A program made the position numbers and the translations under genes. The notes under the pieces are model-generated. The model did not search any database. It saw nothing but the letters and a program-made list of their open reading frames with translations, and was not told where the DNA came from. This document shows, in pieces, positions 33,947 to 42,665 of a DNA stretch of 64,000 nt. Each line of letters starts with the position of its first letter. The first letter of the stretch is position 1. Source of the DNA: Pedobacter steynii (GTDB taxonomy: Bacteria; Bacteroidota; Bacteroidia; Sphingobacteriales; Sphingobacteriaceae); contig NZ_CP017141.1 of assembly GCF_001721645.1 (NCBI RefSeq), positions 2,914,001 through 2,978,000 of the forward strand, in the 5' to 3' direction.

Positions 33947-36790
33947 ATGAGCAAAAATACCGTTGACCTGGGCGAGCAAAAGGATGTAGAAGTATATGGA
34001 GCCAGGGTACATAACCTAAAAAATATAGATATTTCCTTTCCGCGGAACAAACTGGTAGTGATTACTGGTCTGAGTGGCAGTGGAAAGTCCTCATTGGCTT
34101 TCGATACGATTTATGCAGAAGGGCAGAGGAGATATATGGAAACTTTCAGTGCCTATTCCCGCCAGTTTATGGGGGGGATGGAGCGTCCGGATGTGGATAA
34201 AGTATCTGGCCTGAGTCCTGTAATTGCCATTGAGCAAAAAACAACCAGTAAAAACCCGAGGTCTACTGTAGGTACCATTACTGAAATCTACGATTTCATG
34301 CGTTTACTCTATGCCCGTGCAGCAGATGCTTTCTCTTATAATACAGGGGAAAAAATGGAGCGGATGAGTGAAGACCAGATTCTTGGCAATATCTACAATA
34401 AGTTTGAAGATATGCCGGTTAATATCCTTGCTCCGGTAGTGAAAGGACGTAAAGGACATTATAGAGAATTATTTGAGCAGATCAGGAAACAGGGCTATGT
34501 AAAGGTTCGTATAGATGGCGAAATTCAGGACATCAGCCCGAAAATGCAGGTAGATCGTTATAAGATCCATGATATTGAAATTGTGGTTGATAGGCTGATC
34601 ATCGATAAAAAAGACCAGAAGCGTTTGCAGGATTCCCTTCAAACGGCTATGCGTTTAGGAAAGGGGATCATCAAAATCAGCGATAAAGATAACAACGTAT
34701 CCCATTTCAGCCGTTTCCTGATGTGTCCGACAACAGGGATTTCCTATGACGAACCGCAGCCAAACAGTTTCTCTTTCAACTCTCCTTATGGGGCATGTGA
34801 AAATTGTGATGGACTTGGTTATATTTTCGTGATTGACAAGGAGTCGGTGATGCCTAACCCGAAATTGAGCATCATGAGTGGCGGACTGGCCCCGCTTGGA
34901 GAATACCGTGATATCTGGGTTTTTCAGGTGCTTAAGGCGGTAGCTAAGAAATATAACTTTTCCTTATCTACCCCACTTGAAAAGCTGAGTGAAGAACACA
35001 TCAGCATTATCCTGAATGGCTCGCATGAATTGCTGAGCGTAGCAGTGGAATACAACAAATGGAACGTTCAAAACTACCAGATTACCTTTGATGGCATCAT
35101 CAAATTACTGGAAGAACAGCAGGAGAAAAAAGGAGAGGGTGCGATAGATGATATGGAGACTTTCCGGAAGCTGAAAACCTGTCCGGTTTGTAACGGGGCA
35201 AGGTTAAAAAAGGAGAGTCTTCATTTTAAAATTGATGGTAAAAACATCTTTGAACTGGCTGAAATGGATATCAATAGCCTTAAAAACTGGTATATTGATG
35301 TGGAAAGCCGTTTAAGTGAGAGACAAAATACCATTGCGAAAGAGATTCTTAAAGAGATCAGGGCCAGATTGGGCTTTCTGACGGATGTCGGGCTGAATTA
35401 TTTGTCTCTGGACCGTACCGCCCGTACATTGTCGGGAGGAGAGGCACAAAGGATTCGCCTTGCGACACAAATTGGCTCGCAGCTGATGAATGTCATGTAC
35501 ATTCTGGATGAGCCAAGTATCGGCTTACATCAGCGCGACAATGAACGTCTGATTGGGGCACTTAAAAACCTGCGTGACCTTGGAAATACCGTATTGGTGG
35601 TAGAACATGATAAAGACATGATCCTGGAAGCTGATCATGTAATCGATGTGGGACCGGCTGCAGGTGTTCGCGGAGGTCAGATCGTTGCTCAGGGTACACC
35701 CGCGGAGATCTTAAAATCAGACACTTTAACTGCTGCTTACCTGAATGGTAAAAAAGGAATTGAAGTCCCTAAAAAACGCAGAAAGGGAACCGGGCATAAG
35801 TTATCTATCATTAAAGCGAGTGGACATAATTTAAAAGATGTTTCTGTAGATTTTCCCCTTGGTAAGTTTATTGCCGTAACAGGCGTTTCGGGAAGTGGAA
35901 AATCAAGTCTGATTACAGAAACCTTGTATCCTATATTAAACCATCATTTTTTCCGGGCCAAGAAACATCCTTTGCCTTATGAAAAGATCAATGGAATTAA
36001 AGAAATAGATAAGGTTATTGAAATAGATCAGGCCCCGATCGGCCGGACACCAAGGTCTAACCCTTCTACTTATACTGGTGTGTTTTCTGATATCAGAAAC
36101 CTGTTTGTGCAATTGCCTGAGGCGAAGATCAGGGGATATAAACCTGGTCGTTTCTCTTTTAATGTAAAAGGAGGAAGGTGTGAAACCTGTCAGGGCGGTG
36201 GAATGAAAGTGATCGAGATGAATTTTCTGCCTGATGTTCAGGTACCATGCGAAGAATGTGGCGGAAAAAGGTACAACAGGGAGACGCTGGAGGTTCGTTA
36301 CCGGGGTAAATCCATTAGTGATGTGCTCGATATGAGTATTGAAGATGCATGCGATTTCTTTGAAAATATGCCGGTGATTTACCGGAAGATAAAGACGCTG
36401 AAGGATGTTGGTTTAGGGTACATTACGCTAGGTCAGTCTTCTACAACTCTTTCGGGCGGTGAAGCACAACGGGTTAAGCTGGCCACTGAATTGTCTAAAA
36501 AAGATACGGGTAAAACATTTTATATTCTGGATGAACCCACTACTGGCCTGCATTTTGAGGATATAAATGTTTTGTTGGGTGTGCTGAACGAATTGGTGGA
36601 AAAAGGGAATACAGTACTGGTGATTGAGCACAACCTGGATGTCGTAAAAGTAGCAGATTGGGTAATTGATTTAGGAGAAGAAGGTGGCATAGGTGGTGGT
36701 AGAATCATATTTGAAGGAACTCCTGAAGGATTGGTACAAAACCCAATAAGTTTAACCGGTAAATTTTTGAAGAAAGAAATGGGCTTATAA
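33947..36790 (+). CDS. uvrA: Excinuclease ABC subunit A
   Basis: The damage-recognition ATPase of nucleotide excision repair; 947 residues, the usual size. Both ABC halves are complete: Walker A GLSGSGKSS near residue 42 and GVSGSGKSS near 645, signature LSGGEAQR twice (near 500 and 835), and both Walker B/D-loop blocks ILDEPSIGLHQRD and ILDEPTTGLHFED. The zinc-binding CxxC pairs (CPVCNGA, and CETCQGGG with CEECGGKR) are present. The NnrD gene starts 10 bp downstream. Confidence 0.97.
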   Translation: MSKNTVDLGEQKDVEVYGARVHNLKNIDISFPRNKLVVITGLSGSGKSSLAFDTIYAEGQRRYMETFSAYSRQFMGGMERPDVDKVSGLSPVIAIEQKTTSKNPRSTVGTITEIYDFMRLLYARAADAFSYNTGEKMERMSEDQILGNIYNKFEDMPVNILAPVVKGRKGHYRELFEQIRKQGYVKVRIDGEIQDISPKMQVDRYKIHDIEIVVDRLIIDKKDQKRLQDSLQTAMRLGKGIIKISDKDNNVSHFSRFLMCPTTGISYDEPQPNSFSFNSPYGACENCDGLGYIFVIDKESVMPNPKLSIMSGGLAPLGEYRDIWVFQVLKAVAKKYNFSLSTPLEKLSEEHISIILNGSHELLSVAVEYNKWNVQNYQITFDGIIKLLEEQQEKKGEGAIDDMETFRKLKTCPVCNGARLKKESLHFKIDGKNIFELAEMDINSLKNWYIDVESRLSERQNTIAKEILKEIRARLGFLTDVGLNYLSLDRTARTLSGGEAQRIRLATQIGSQLMNVMYILDEPSIGLHQRDNERLIGALKNLRDLGNTVLVVEHDKDMILEADHVIDVGPAAGVRGGQIVAQGTPAEILKSDTLTAAYLNGKKGIEVPKKRRKGTGHKLSIIKASGHNLKDVSVDFPLGKFIAVTGVSGSGKSSLITETLYPILNHHFFRAKKHPLPYEKINGIKEIDKVIEIDQAPIGRTPRSNPSTYTGVFSDIRNLFVQLPEAKIRGYKPGRFSFNVKGGRCETCQGGGMKVIEMNFLPDVQVPCEECGGKRYNRETLEVRYRGKSISDVLDMSIEDACDFFENMPVIYRKIKTLKDVGLGYITLGQSSTTLSGGEAQRVKLATELSKKDTGKTFYILDEPTTGLHFEDINVLLGVLNELVEKGNTVLVIEHNLDVVKVADWVIDLGEEGGIGGGRIIFEGTPEGLVQNPISLTGKFLKKEMGL

Positions 36791-36800
36791 ATCAAAAGTT

Positions 36801-37748
36801 ATGTCAGTCTTCCTGAATGCTTTTCTGCCCGATACTGACCCATCGAGTAAATTACAGGTGGTAGATCGGGGTTTAAGTAAACAAAGTGCAGAAGCGTCTG
36901 CTTCTCCTTATAAATTAATCGAAGAAGAAGATATCAGGGAGCTGGTCAAGCCTAGAATGCCCTTTTCTCATAAAGGAACATATGGCCATGCTTTGATCAT
37001 TGCCGGAGAAATCCGGACGATGGGGGCAGCCATGCTGGCAGCGAAAGGCTGTCTGTATGGCGGTGCTGGCTTAACCACAGTTTCTATCCCGGAAACTGGC
37101 TTAACGGCATTAAACTCTGCCTTACCTGAAGTGATGTTTCTGGAAAGAAAGCAACTGATAAAAATGAAATCCCTGAAGAAGTATAATGCCATTGCGATAG
37201 GTCCCGGGATTGGGAAGTTATTGGATGGTATGGCAGTTCTGGAAGGTTTTTTTGCACTAAAGCGTCCGGTAATCGCGGATGCCGATGCCCTGGGGCTTTT
37301 AGGAGAGCATCAGGACTTACTTTATCATTTGCCAAAGGATTCGATCTTAACCCCCCATGTAAAAGAGTTTGATGTGCTATTTGGTCAGCATAAAAACTGG
37401 TGGGAAAGGCTGCAGACGGCAAGGATGGAAGCCAAAAAATTAGGAACAGTGATCGTCCTTAAAAATCAGTTTACTTTTATTATTGATCAGCAGGGTGATG
37501 TCATGATCAACCAGACTGGTAATCCGGCAATGGCGCAGGGAGGGATGGGAGATGTTCTTACGGGATTGGTTGCCGCTTATGTGGCACAAGGATATAGCGC
37601 TAAAGCTGCAGCTATTCTGGCTTGTTATTTTCATGGAAAGGCCGGCGACGAGCTGGCAAAGGATAATTTCAGTGTTACTGCGTCGCAAGTGGCAGAGGAA
37701 ATCCCAAAAACAGTAAAAAGATTTATAGATTTGAGATCGGGAAACTAA
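36801..37748 (+). CDS. nnrD: ADP-dependent (S)-NAD(P)H-hydrate dehydratase, without the usual epimerase half
   Basis: Repairs hydrated NAD(P)H. The 315 residues hold a complete NnrD kinase-fold domain from about residue 50: GTYGHALIIAGE, AIGPGIGK near 131, TPHVKEFDVLFG near 193, and GNPAMAQGGMGDVLTG near 235. Bacteroidota normally have an NnrE-NnrD fusion of about 500 residues. Here the first 40 residues (FLPDTDPSS, VVDRGLSKQ) look like the end of the epimerase domain and its linker, as if about 190 residues had been removed in frame. It follows uvrA and overlaps the convergent anti-sigma gene by 4 bp. Confidence 0.85.
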   Translation: MSVFLNAFLPDTDPSSKLQVVDRGLSKQSAEASASPYKLIEEEDIRELVKPRMPFSHKGTYGHALIIAGEIRTMGAAMLAAKGCLYGGAGLTTVSIPETGLTALNSALPEVMFLERKQLIKMKSLKKYNAIAIGPGIGKLLDGMAVLEGFFALKRPVIADADALGLLGEHQDLLYHLPKDSILTPHVKEFDVLFGQHKNWWERLQTARMEAKKLGTVIVLKNQFTFIIDQQGDVMINQTGNPAMAQGGMGDVLTGLVAAYVAQGYSAKAAAILACYFHGKAGDELAKDNFSVTASQVAEEIPKTVKRFIDLRSGN

Positions 37749-38614
37749 ATCGATACTCCACCCATCACAATCATTTGATCCATTGTAGGACTAGGTACGC
37801 CTCCACGTTTTTCCAAAGTTACGGCAAAGGCTTGTGCTCCTCCGATTTCTTTCATTTTAAGGAGAATGTGTGCGGTGTCTGTTTTTACATCAAAGACCCC
37901 AAGATCTACAGGTTTTCCATTTACAAGAGCCCAAAGCTGGTATTGATGTGCTTCGTCATTTTGAGGAAGTCCCATTTTAGAGTTGTCCACCATAACATGG
38001 CGGCCTGAAGTATGCCAGTAAACCATCATTTTAGCCTGAGGATCCATTTTTGTGCCTGCAAGTTTTACAATCTTCCAGTCCGGATCATTAGGCATATCAG
38101 CAATGGTCTGTAGTTCTTTATTGGTTTCTTTCATGTAATTCACCGTATTGGCAAATCTTTCTTTATCCTGATTCAGTGCAATGATTTGTTGTTTGGCAGC
38201 ACCTAATTCTGTATGTGCAAAGTAAAGGGCTATCCCACTTACAATCAGCAATACTGCACAAGCGATCAGGGCAATCCGAAGGGTTTTTAGTTTTGATTCA
38301 TAACCTTCAGGGTATAAGGGCAGAATTTTAGCTCCCCCGGCTACCAGAGTTGCACTGCTGTCAGGAACTTCATCTGTTGCTGCTGTATTTCCGTCAATCC
38401 TGGCTAAGATTTTATTTTCTAATCCTACAGAGGGCTGAACAGCATGTCTGATTGCATATTGTTCCATAGCCAGCGCAATCGCAGAAATCTCCTGTTTTAC
38501 CTCAGGGTATTTTCCTGCCATTGCTTCTACTTCATGCTGTTCCTCCGCGTTTAACTCGCCAAGAACATAAAGTTCAAGTATGCCTGATTCTATATATGCT
38601 TTTCCCTCTTCCAC
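37745..38614 (-). CDS. Anti-sigma factor, RskA type
   Basis: A 289-residue membrane protein. The N-terminal zinc-free anti-sigma helices (residues 8-75, ELYVLGELNAEEQHEVEAMA) should bind the sigma factor encoded just upstream. One membrane helix lies near 112-130. The periplasmic RskA C-terminal domain (residues 165-289) has YWHTSGRHVMV and YQLWALVNGKPVDLGVFDV. The gene starts 1 bp after the sigma gene ends, the classic sigma/anti-sigma layout. The signal that frees the sigma factor is unknown. Confidence 0.9.
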   Translation of the reverse strand: MEEGKAYIESGILELYVLGELNAEEQHEVEAMAGKYPEVKQEISAIALAMEQYAIRHAVQPSVGLENKILARIDGNTAATDEVPDSSATLVAGGAKILPLYPEGYESKLKTLRIALIACAVLLIVSGIALYFAHTELGAAKQQIIALNQDKERFANTVNYMKETNKELQTIADMPNDPDWKIVKLAGTKMDPQAKMMVYWHTSGRHVMVDNSKMGLPQNDEAHQYQLWALVNGKPVDLGVFDVKTDTAHILLKMKEIGGAQAFAVTLEKRGGVPSPTMDQMIVMGGVSI

Positions 38615-38615
38615 C

Positions 38616-39167
38616 TTAATTAAAATTCTTTCTTAGTTCCATAATTGCCATTCGGATACGCGTTTTTACCGTACCCAATGGTAAGTCCAGCTCCTCAGCG
38701 GCTTCTACATGTGTATATCCCTTAAAATAGACCATATCTAATACATGATTAAATTCTGGCTTAAGTGAGGTAACCATGTCTTTTAAGCCAATTGCATCTG
38801 CATTGAAAGTTACTTCTTTCTGAGTATCAATGAAATCTACGTTATTTTCTATGTCCTGGTTTTTGTTGCTGTTTTTAAAGTCTTTTGAACGGACCTTATC
38901 AATGGATAAGTTCCTGGCAATATTCATCATCCAGGTGAATAAGCGGCCTTTACTGCTGTCATAAGCATCAGCAGAATTCCATATTTTAAGGAAAGTTTCT
39001 TGCAATAGATCTTCCGCCACCTCAGTTTGCGGAATAATTCTGGAGATGACACCAAACAGTGCCCCCGAATACATATCGTACAAAGCTTTAACAGCAGTTG
39101 TATCGCGGTTTTTTAAGGACCGGACCAACTCTTCTTCGGAGAGTGATATCTTTTTTGCTGTTGCCAA
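38616..39167 (-). CDS. ECF RNA polymerase sigma factor (SigK-like)
   Basis: A 183-residue group IV sigma factor. Region 2 contains AEDLLQETFLKIWNSADAYDSSKGRLFTWMMNIARN at about 50-86, and region 4 holds the helix-turn-helix HVEAAEELDLPLGTVKTRI near 150. The start codon is TTG at 39167: in-frame stops lie just upstream and no ATG is available before region 2. No Shine-Dalgarno sequence is visible, so translation is probably weak. Target promoters are unknown. Confidence 0.9.
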   Translation of the reverse strand: MATAKKISLSEEELVRSLKNRDTTAVKALYDMYSGALFGVISRIIPQTEVAEDLLQETFLKIWNSADAYDSSKGRLFTWMMNIARNLSIDKVRSKDFKNSNKNQDIENNVDFIDTQKEVTFNADAIGLKDMVTSLKPEFNHVLDMVYFKGYTHVEAAEELDLPLGTVKTRIRMAIMELRKNFN

Positions 39168-39230
39168 GTTTTACTAATATACAGAAACTACAACAGGAAA
39201 AAATGGAATTTGTTTTTTGGGTATAAAAAA

Positions 39231-40109
39231 TTATAAATCAAATAGATGCTTTTCAGCGTGGTATGAAGAACGTACCAGCGGGCCACTTTCTACGTATTTG
39301 AATCCTTTAGCCATTCCCACTTCTTTATATTTTGCGAACTGATCGGGGTGGATCCAATCCAATACCGGATGGTGGTTGCGGGTAGGTTGTAAGTATTGGC
39401 CTAAAGTAAGGATATGTACGCCATTGGCGACAAGATCGTCCATTGCTTCGTATACATCTTCTTCCGTTTCTCCGAGTCCGAGCATGATGCCTGTTTTGGT
39501 TCTCAATCCAAAATCAGAGATGCGTTTAAGACATTCCAGACTTCTGTCATACTTAGCCTGGATACGAACTTGTTTGGTTAAACGTCTTACGGTTTCAATG
39601 TTATGAGACATCACTTCTGGTCTTTCTTCCAGAACGCGATATAGGTTGTCCCAGATTCCTCTGAAGTCAGGAATTAATGTTTCCAGTGTGGTTTCAGGAC
39701 TTTCTCTTCTGATCGCCTGCAAAGTCTCGGCCCAGATAATGGAACCGCCGTCTTTAAGGTCATCTCTGTCAACAGAGGTGATGACACAGTGTTTTACCTG
39801 CATTAATTTCACAGAATTTGCTACCCGGTTTGGCTCATCAGTATCCACGGCTAAAGGTCTGCCTGTAGCGACTGCACAGAATGAGCAGGAACGGGTACAG
39901 ATATTTCCAAGGATCATAAAGGTTGCAGTACCTGCGCCCCAGCATTCGCCCATATTTGGACAATTGCCGCTTTCGCATATGGTATGCAGTTTATGTGTGT
40001 CTACAAGACTACGTACCTGTGCATATTCTTTACCTACAGGAAGCTTAACTCTAAGCCAATCTGGTTTACGTTGTACTGGGTTTGCGGAAACAACCGGAAG
40101 TGCGATCAT
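39231..40109 (-). CDS. lipA: Lipoyl synthase
   Basis: A radical-SAM enzyme that inserts two sulfurs into octanoyl groups to make lipoate. The 292-residue protein has both iron-sulfur motifs: [12 protein letters not shown] near residue 44 (auxiliary cluster) and CTRSCSFC near 71 (SAM cluster), plus the C-terminal PLVRSSYHA that supplies the Ser ligand of the auxiliary cluster. The start ATG follows a TAACTTTG -7 box by only 4 nt. Confidence 0.97.
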   Translation of the reverse strand: MIALPVVSANPVQRKPDWLRVKLPVGKEYAQVRSLVDTHKLHTICESGNCPNMGECWGAGTATFMILGNICTRSCSFCAVATGRPLAVDTDEPNRVANSVKLMQVKHCVITSVDRDDLKDGGSIIWAETLQAIRRESPETTLETLIPDFRGIWDNLYRVLEERPEVMSHNIETVRRLTKQVRIQAKYDRSLECLKRISDFGLRTKTGIMLGLGETEEDVYEAMDDLVANGVHILTLGQYLQPTRNHHPVLDWIHPDQFAKYKEVGMAKGFKYVESGPLVRSSYHAEKHLFDL

Positions 40110-40113
40110 AGTG

Positions 40114-40121
40114 CAAAGTTA
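40114..40121 (-). promoter_or_regulatory. -7 box directly before lipA
   Basis: TAACTTTG on the minus strand, then CACT, then the ATG at 40109. A -33 TTTG at the right spacing is not evident. Confidence 0.45.
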
Positions 40122-40282
40122 AGCAATAGGTTTGAATAGTTATAAAAATGAAGTGTTTGCCGGATGTAATGTTATCTGTTATCAGCACAATGGTCTGTCA
40201 GTTCAACGAATCTTCGGAAGATGGGGTAAATTTGTGTGCCATTTAAAAAAATATGCTAATCTTGTAATCTAAAATATAAACG

Positions 40283-40687
40283 ATGGCAACTTCAAAAATA
40301 ACCTATAATGGTGGTTTAAGAACCACTTCCGTTCATGAGCGTTCGGGAAATGAAATCATTACAGATGCCCCTGTAGATAATAAGGGAAAAGGAGCAGCTT
40401 TTTCACCGACAGACTTATTAGCCACATCACTGGGGAACTGCATGCTGACTATTGTTGGGATTGCAGCAAATGAACATGGCTTTAATATCGACGGTACCAC
40501 TTGTGAGATCACTAAGATTATGGCTGAAAATCCGAGAAGGGTTTCGGAAATTGTGGTCAACTTCCAGTTCCCTTCAAGTGATTATTCTGATAAGGATAAA
40601 AAGATTATCGAGAGATCGGCAAATACTTGTCCTGTCATGTTCAGCTTACATCCTGATATTAAGAAAACGGTTTCTTTTAATTATTAA
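40283..40687 (+). CDS. OsmC family peroxiredoxin-like protein
   Basis: A 134-residue OsmC/Ohr-fold protein. The two reactive cysteines are in SLGNCMLTIVG (near residue 52) and NTCPVMFSLHP (near 115), the standard OsmC arrangement for reducing organic hydroperoxides. It converges on ytxJ with an 11-bp overlap, placing two thiol-redox genes tail to tail. Confidence 0.9.
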   Translation: MATSKITYNGGLRTTSVHERSGNEIITDAPVDNKGKGAAFSPTDLLATSLGNCMLTIVGIAANEHGFNIDGTTCEITKIMAENPRRVSEIVVNFQFPSSDYSDKDKKIIERSANTCPVMFSLHPDIKKTVSFNY

Positions 40688-41009
40688 TCACTTCGGCAAC
40701 TTCCTCTGCGGAAATGTCACTGTGTGAAGCATCAAGAACGCATTCTCCATCTTTAATCAACAGAATTTGGGGGGATTCATGATGTACCTGAAAAGTCTCA
40801 GCTATTTGTGCGGAAATCGCACGATAGCTGATTAAATCGAGGAAGTACAATGAAGTATCTTGAGGAATTGCTTCCCAGTCCATTTCAAAGCGTCTTTTTG
40901 CCATCATGCTCACCGAACAGCGGGTGCTGTGTTTAAAGATCAAACTATACCCTGTTTCTTTTTGTATGTCGCTGATCTGAGCCAGATCAGTTAAATATTT
41001 CCACTGCAT
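40677..41009 (-). CDS. ytxJ: Bacillithiol-system redox protein YtxJ
   Basis: A 110-residue thioredoxin-fold protein. The motif FKHSTRCSVS carries a single active-site cysteine and is diagnostic of YtxJ (monothiol bacilliredoxin-like); QILLIKDGECVLDASH follows. The family is proposed to remove bacillithiol from mixed disulfides. Either of two adjacent ATG codons (41009 or 41012) could start it. It fits the window's bshA and ypdA. Confidence 0.88.
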   Translation of the reverse strand: MQWKYLTDLAQISDIQKETGYSLIFKHSTRCSVSMMAKRRFEMDWEAIPQDTSLYFLDLISYRAISAQIAETFQVHHESPQILLIKDGECVLDASHSDISAEEVAEVINN

Positions 41010-41038
41010 CAATATTCTCCTAAATGTATGTTTGTTGC

Positions 41039-41158
41039 TTATTTTCTTCTTCTGCTTTCAGGATAAGAGCTGTATGCCGGACAAAGACGGTTTGAGCAGG
41101 CTTCCAGAAGAGCTATGGTGAAGAATACGCCAAGCAATAATAAGGCTACTTTTTTCAT
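41039..41158 (-). CDS. Tiny lipoprotein, 39 residues
   Basis: A short frame with ATG at 41158 and TAA at 41039. It encodes a hydrophobic signal, a lipobox-like LLEAC (Cys21), and an 18-residue mature part ending in three Arg and a Lys, with CPAYSSYP in the middle. The signal peptide structure makes chance unlikely. Similar short CPAY-containing lipoproteins are common in Bacteroidota; function is unknown. Confidence 0.6.
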   Translation of the reverse strand: MKKVALLLLGVFFTIALLEACSNRLCPAYSSYPESRRRK

Positions 41159-41224
41159 CGCGTTAATTTTTTATAAGTTTCCTCCTCTAATTTACAGATT
41201 TTAATACGAAGAAACAAAGTTTTG

Positions 41225-41716
41225 CTAAATTGTAGCAACCAGCTCCGCCATTTTAAGGGCTGTAATTGCAGCTTCATCGCCTTTGTTGCCATGTTTGCCA
41301 CCTGCGCGATCTATCGCCTGCTGCTGATCATTTGTAGTCAGTACGCCGAAGATTACAGGTTTACTGTATTTAACACTTACCTGAGTTACACCCTGAGCTA
41401 CTGCATCACAGATAAAGTCAAAATGTCTGGTCTCTCCCTGAATTACACATCCCAGACAAATTACTGCATCAAGATCCTTGTGTTTTTGTAGAAGGATATC
41501 CGCGGCAGAAGTCAGTTCGAAACTACCTGGTACTGCTACGGAAAGAATATTTTCTGCCAATACTCCATTGTTGATTAAGGTTTGTAAAGCGCCATTATAC
41601 AGGCTGCCCGTAATTTCTGCATTCCATTCTGCAACGGCGATTGCGATTTTAAAAGCGCTCCCGTTAGGAATGGTTGTATGAGAAAAGTCAGAGAGATTTT
41701 TAAGTTGTGTTGCCAT
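41225..41716 (-). CDS. ribH: 6,7-dimethyl-8-ribityllumazine synthase
   Basis: Penultimate step of riboflavin synthesis, condensing 5-amino-6-ribitylamino-uracil with dihydroxybutanone phosphate. The 163-residue protein has AVAEWNAEITGSLYNGA near residue 27, SVAVPGSFELTSAA near 60, LGCVIQGETRHFDF near 89 and GVLTTNDQQQAIDRAGG near 120 with the conserved C-terminal helix. No other rib gene is adjacent, and no FMN riboswitch is visible. Confidence 0.96.
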   Translation of the reverse strand: MATQLKNLSDFSHTTIPNGSAFKIAIAVAEWNAEITGSLYNGALQTLINNGVLAENILSVAVPGSFELTSAADILLQKHKDLDAVICLGCVIQGETRHFDFICDAVAQGVTQVSVKYSKPVIFGVLTTNDQQQAIDRAGGKHGNKGDEAAITALKMAELVATI

Positions 41717-41720
41717 ACTG

Positions 41721-41728
41721 CAAATATA
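41721..41728 (-). promoter_or_regulatory. -7 box directly before ribH
   Basis: TATATTTG on the minus strand, then CAGT, then the ATG at 41716. It follows the T-rich terminator of the upstream TPR gene. Confidence 0.45.
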
Positions 41729-41742
41729 AGTAAAGGGTATAA

Positions 41743-41772
41743 AAAAAGGCTAGCCGTAATGGCTAACCTTTG
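41743..41772 (-). terminator. Terminator of the TPR-protein gene
   Basis: On the minus strand AAAGGTTAGCC and GGCTAGCCTTT pair with one G-U, followed by a T-run. Confidence 0.8.
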
Positions 41773-41792
41773 TCATAATATTTTTTGTGAAA

Positions 41793-42461
41793 CTATTTTA
41801 TCTGAGCTGAAGCACGGGCAATGAATTCATCAACCATAGCTGCTTCCTGGCTTTCAGGATATTGAGTTTTAATTTTTGTATAAGCATCTTCTGCAGATTT
41901 GAAATCTTTAAGATGTTCGTAAACCAATCCTAGTTTTTTAAGGAATAAAGGAGAGGTGAATTTGTTGCTTGCTTTATCAGCGGCTTTCTTGTAATAAGTT
42001 GCAGCTTGTTTAAAATCTTTCAGCTCACTATAAGCATCACCCAATAAACCTAATGCCAAAGGGTCTGCAACAGGGCTACCTGTTTCTGAATATTTGCCTA
42101 AAGCTTCAGTTGCTTTTTTGTACTCGCCTTTACGCAGATAGATACCACCTAAATACAGATTAGCCAGATTTGCCGATTTTGTATTGTCATACTCTTCTGC
42201 AATTTTCTCAAAACCAGGATAATCTAATCCTCCATTGATTGCTTTATTGGCAAGTGAATCTACTCCAAGAAACTTTTCTGCTTTGTACATTTTTGCAGAT
42301 GCTTCTATTGCTCTGTTTTTTAAATATACGTTTTGGTACCAAAGGTAAACGCCAATTAATAACACTACAGCGCCTGCAATGAACAAAAGGCTTTTTGAGT
42401 TTTCTTCTAAAAAGGAACCCTTCTTTACCGGGTGACTTACTTCTTTTTCTGTTGTAGACAT
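41793..42461 (-). CDS. Membrane-anchored TPR protein (YfgM/Ancillary SecYEG translocon-like)
   Basis: A 222-residue protein. I used ATG 42461, which begins a short charged cytosolic segment before one membrane helix (residues 25-45, LLFIAGAVVLLIGVYLWY). The rest is periplasmic with about four tetratricopeptide repeats (ANLYLGGIYLRKGEYKKA, ALGLLGDAYSELKDFKQAA, KKLGLVYEHLKDFKSAEDAY). The architecture matches YfgM-like proteins that help secreted proteins leave the translocon. A TATTTTTG -7 box lies at 42486-42493, 24 nt before the start. Confidence 0.8.
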   Translation of the reverse strand: MSTTEKEVSHPVKKGSFLEENSKSLLFIAGAVVLLIGVYLWYQNVYLKNRAIEASAKMYKAEKFLGVDSLANKAINGGLDYPGFEKIAEEYDNTKSANLANLYLGGIYLRKGEYKKATEALGKYSETGSPVADPLALGLLGDAYSELKDFKQAATYYKKAADKASNKFTSPLFLKKLGLVYEHLKDFKSAEDAYTKIKTQYPESQEAAMVDEFIARASAQIK

Positions 42462-42665
42462 TTTATTTAAAAAAATTAAGGATTGCAAAAATACATTTTT
42501 ACATCAAAGTATCAACCCCTTTTTGCGGATTTATTAAACTTTATTGAAGGGTACTTCGAAACAGAAGTGCCTGATGTTTAATATTCTAGTAGAGGGCGAC
42601 TAAAATAACTGAAATATTACGGAATAAGAGAAGAGAAATAAAAGGTAACTTTACAGCATAATAAT

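Noticed and set aside
41717..41790. Possible FMN riboswitch before ribH
   Set aside because: The space holds only the terminator of the TPR gene and a -7 box; the conserved RFN element is absent.
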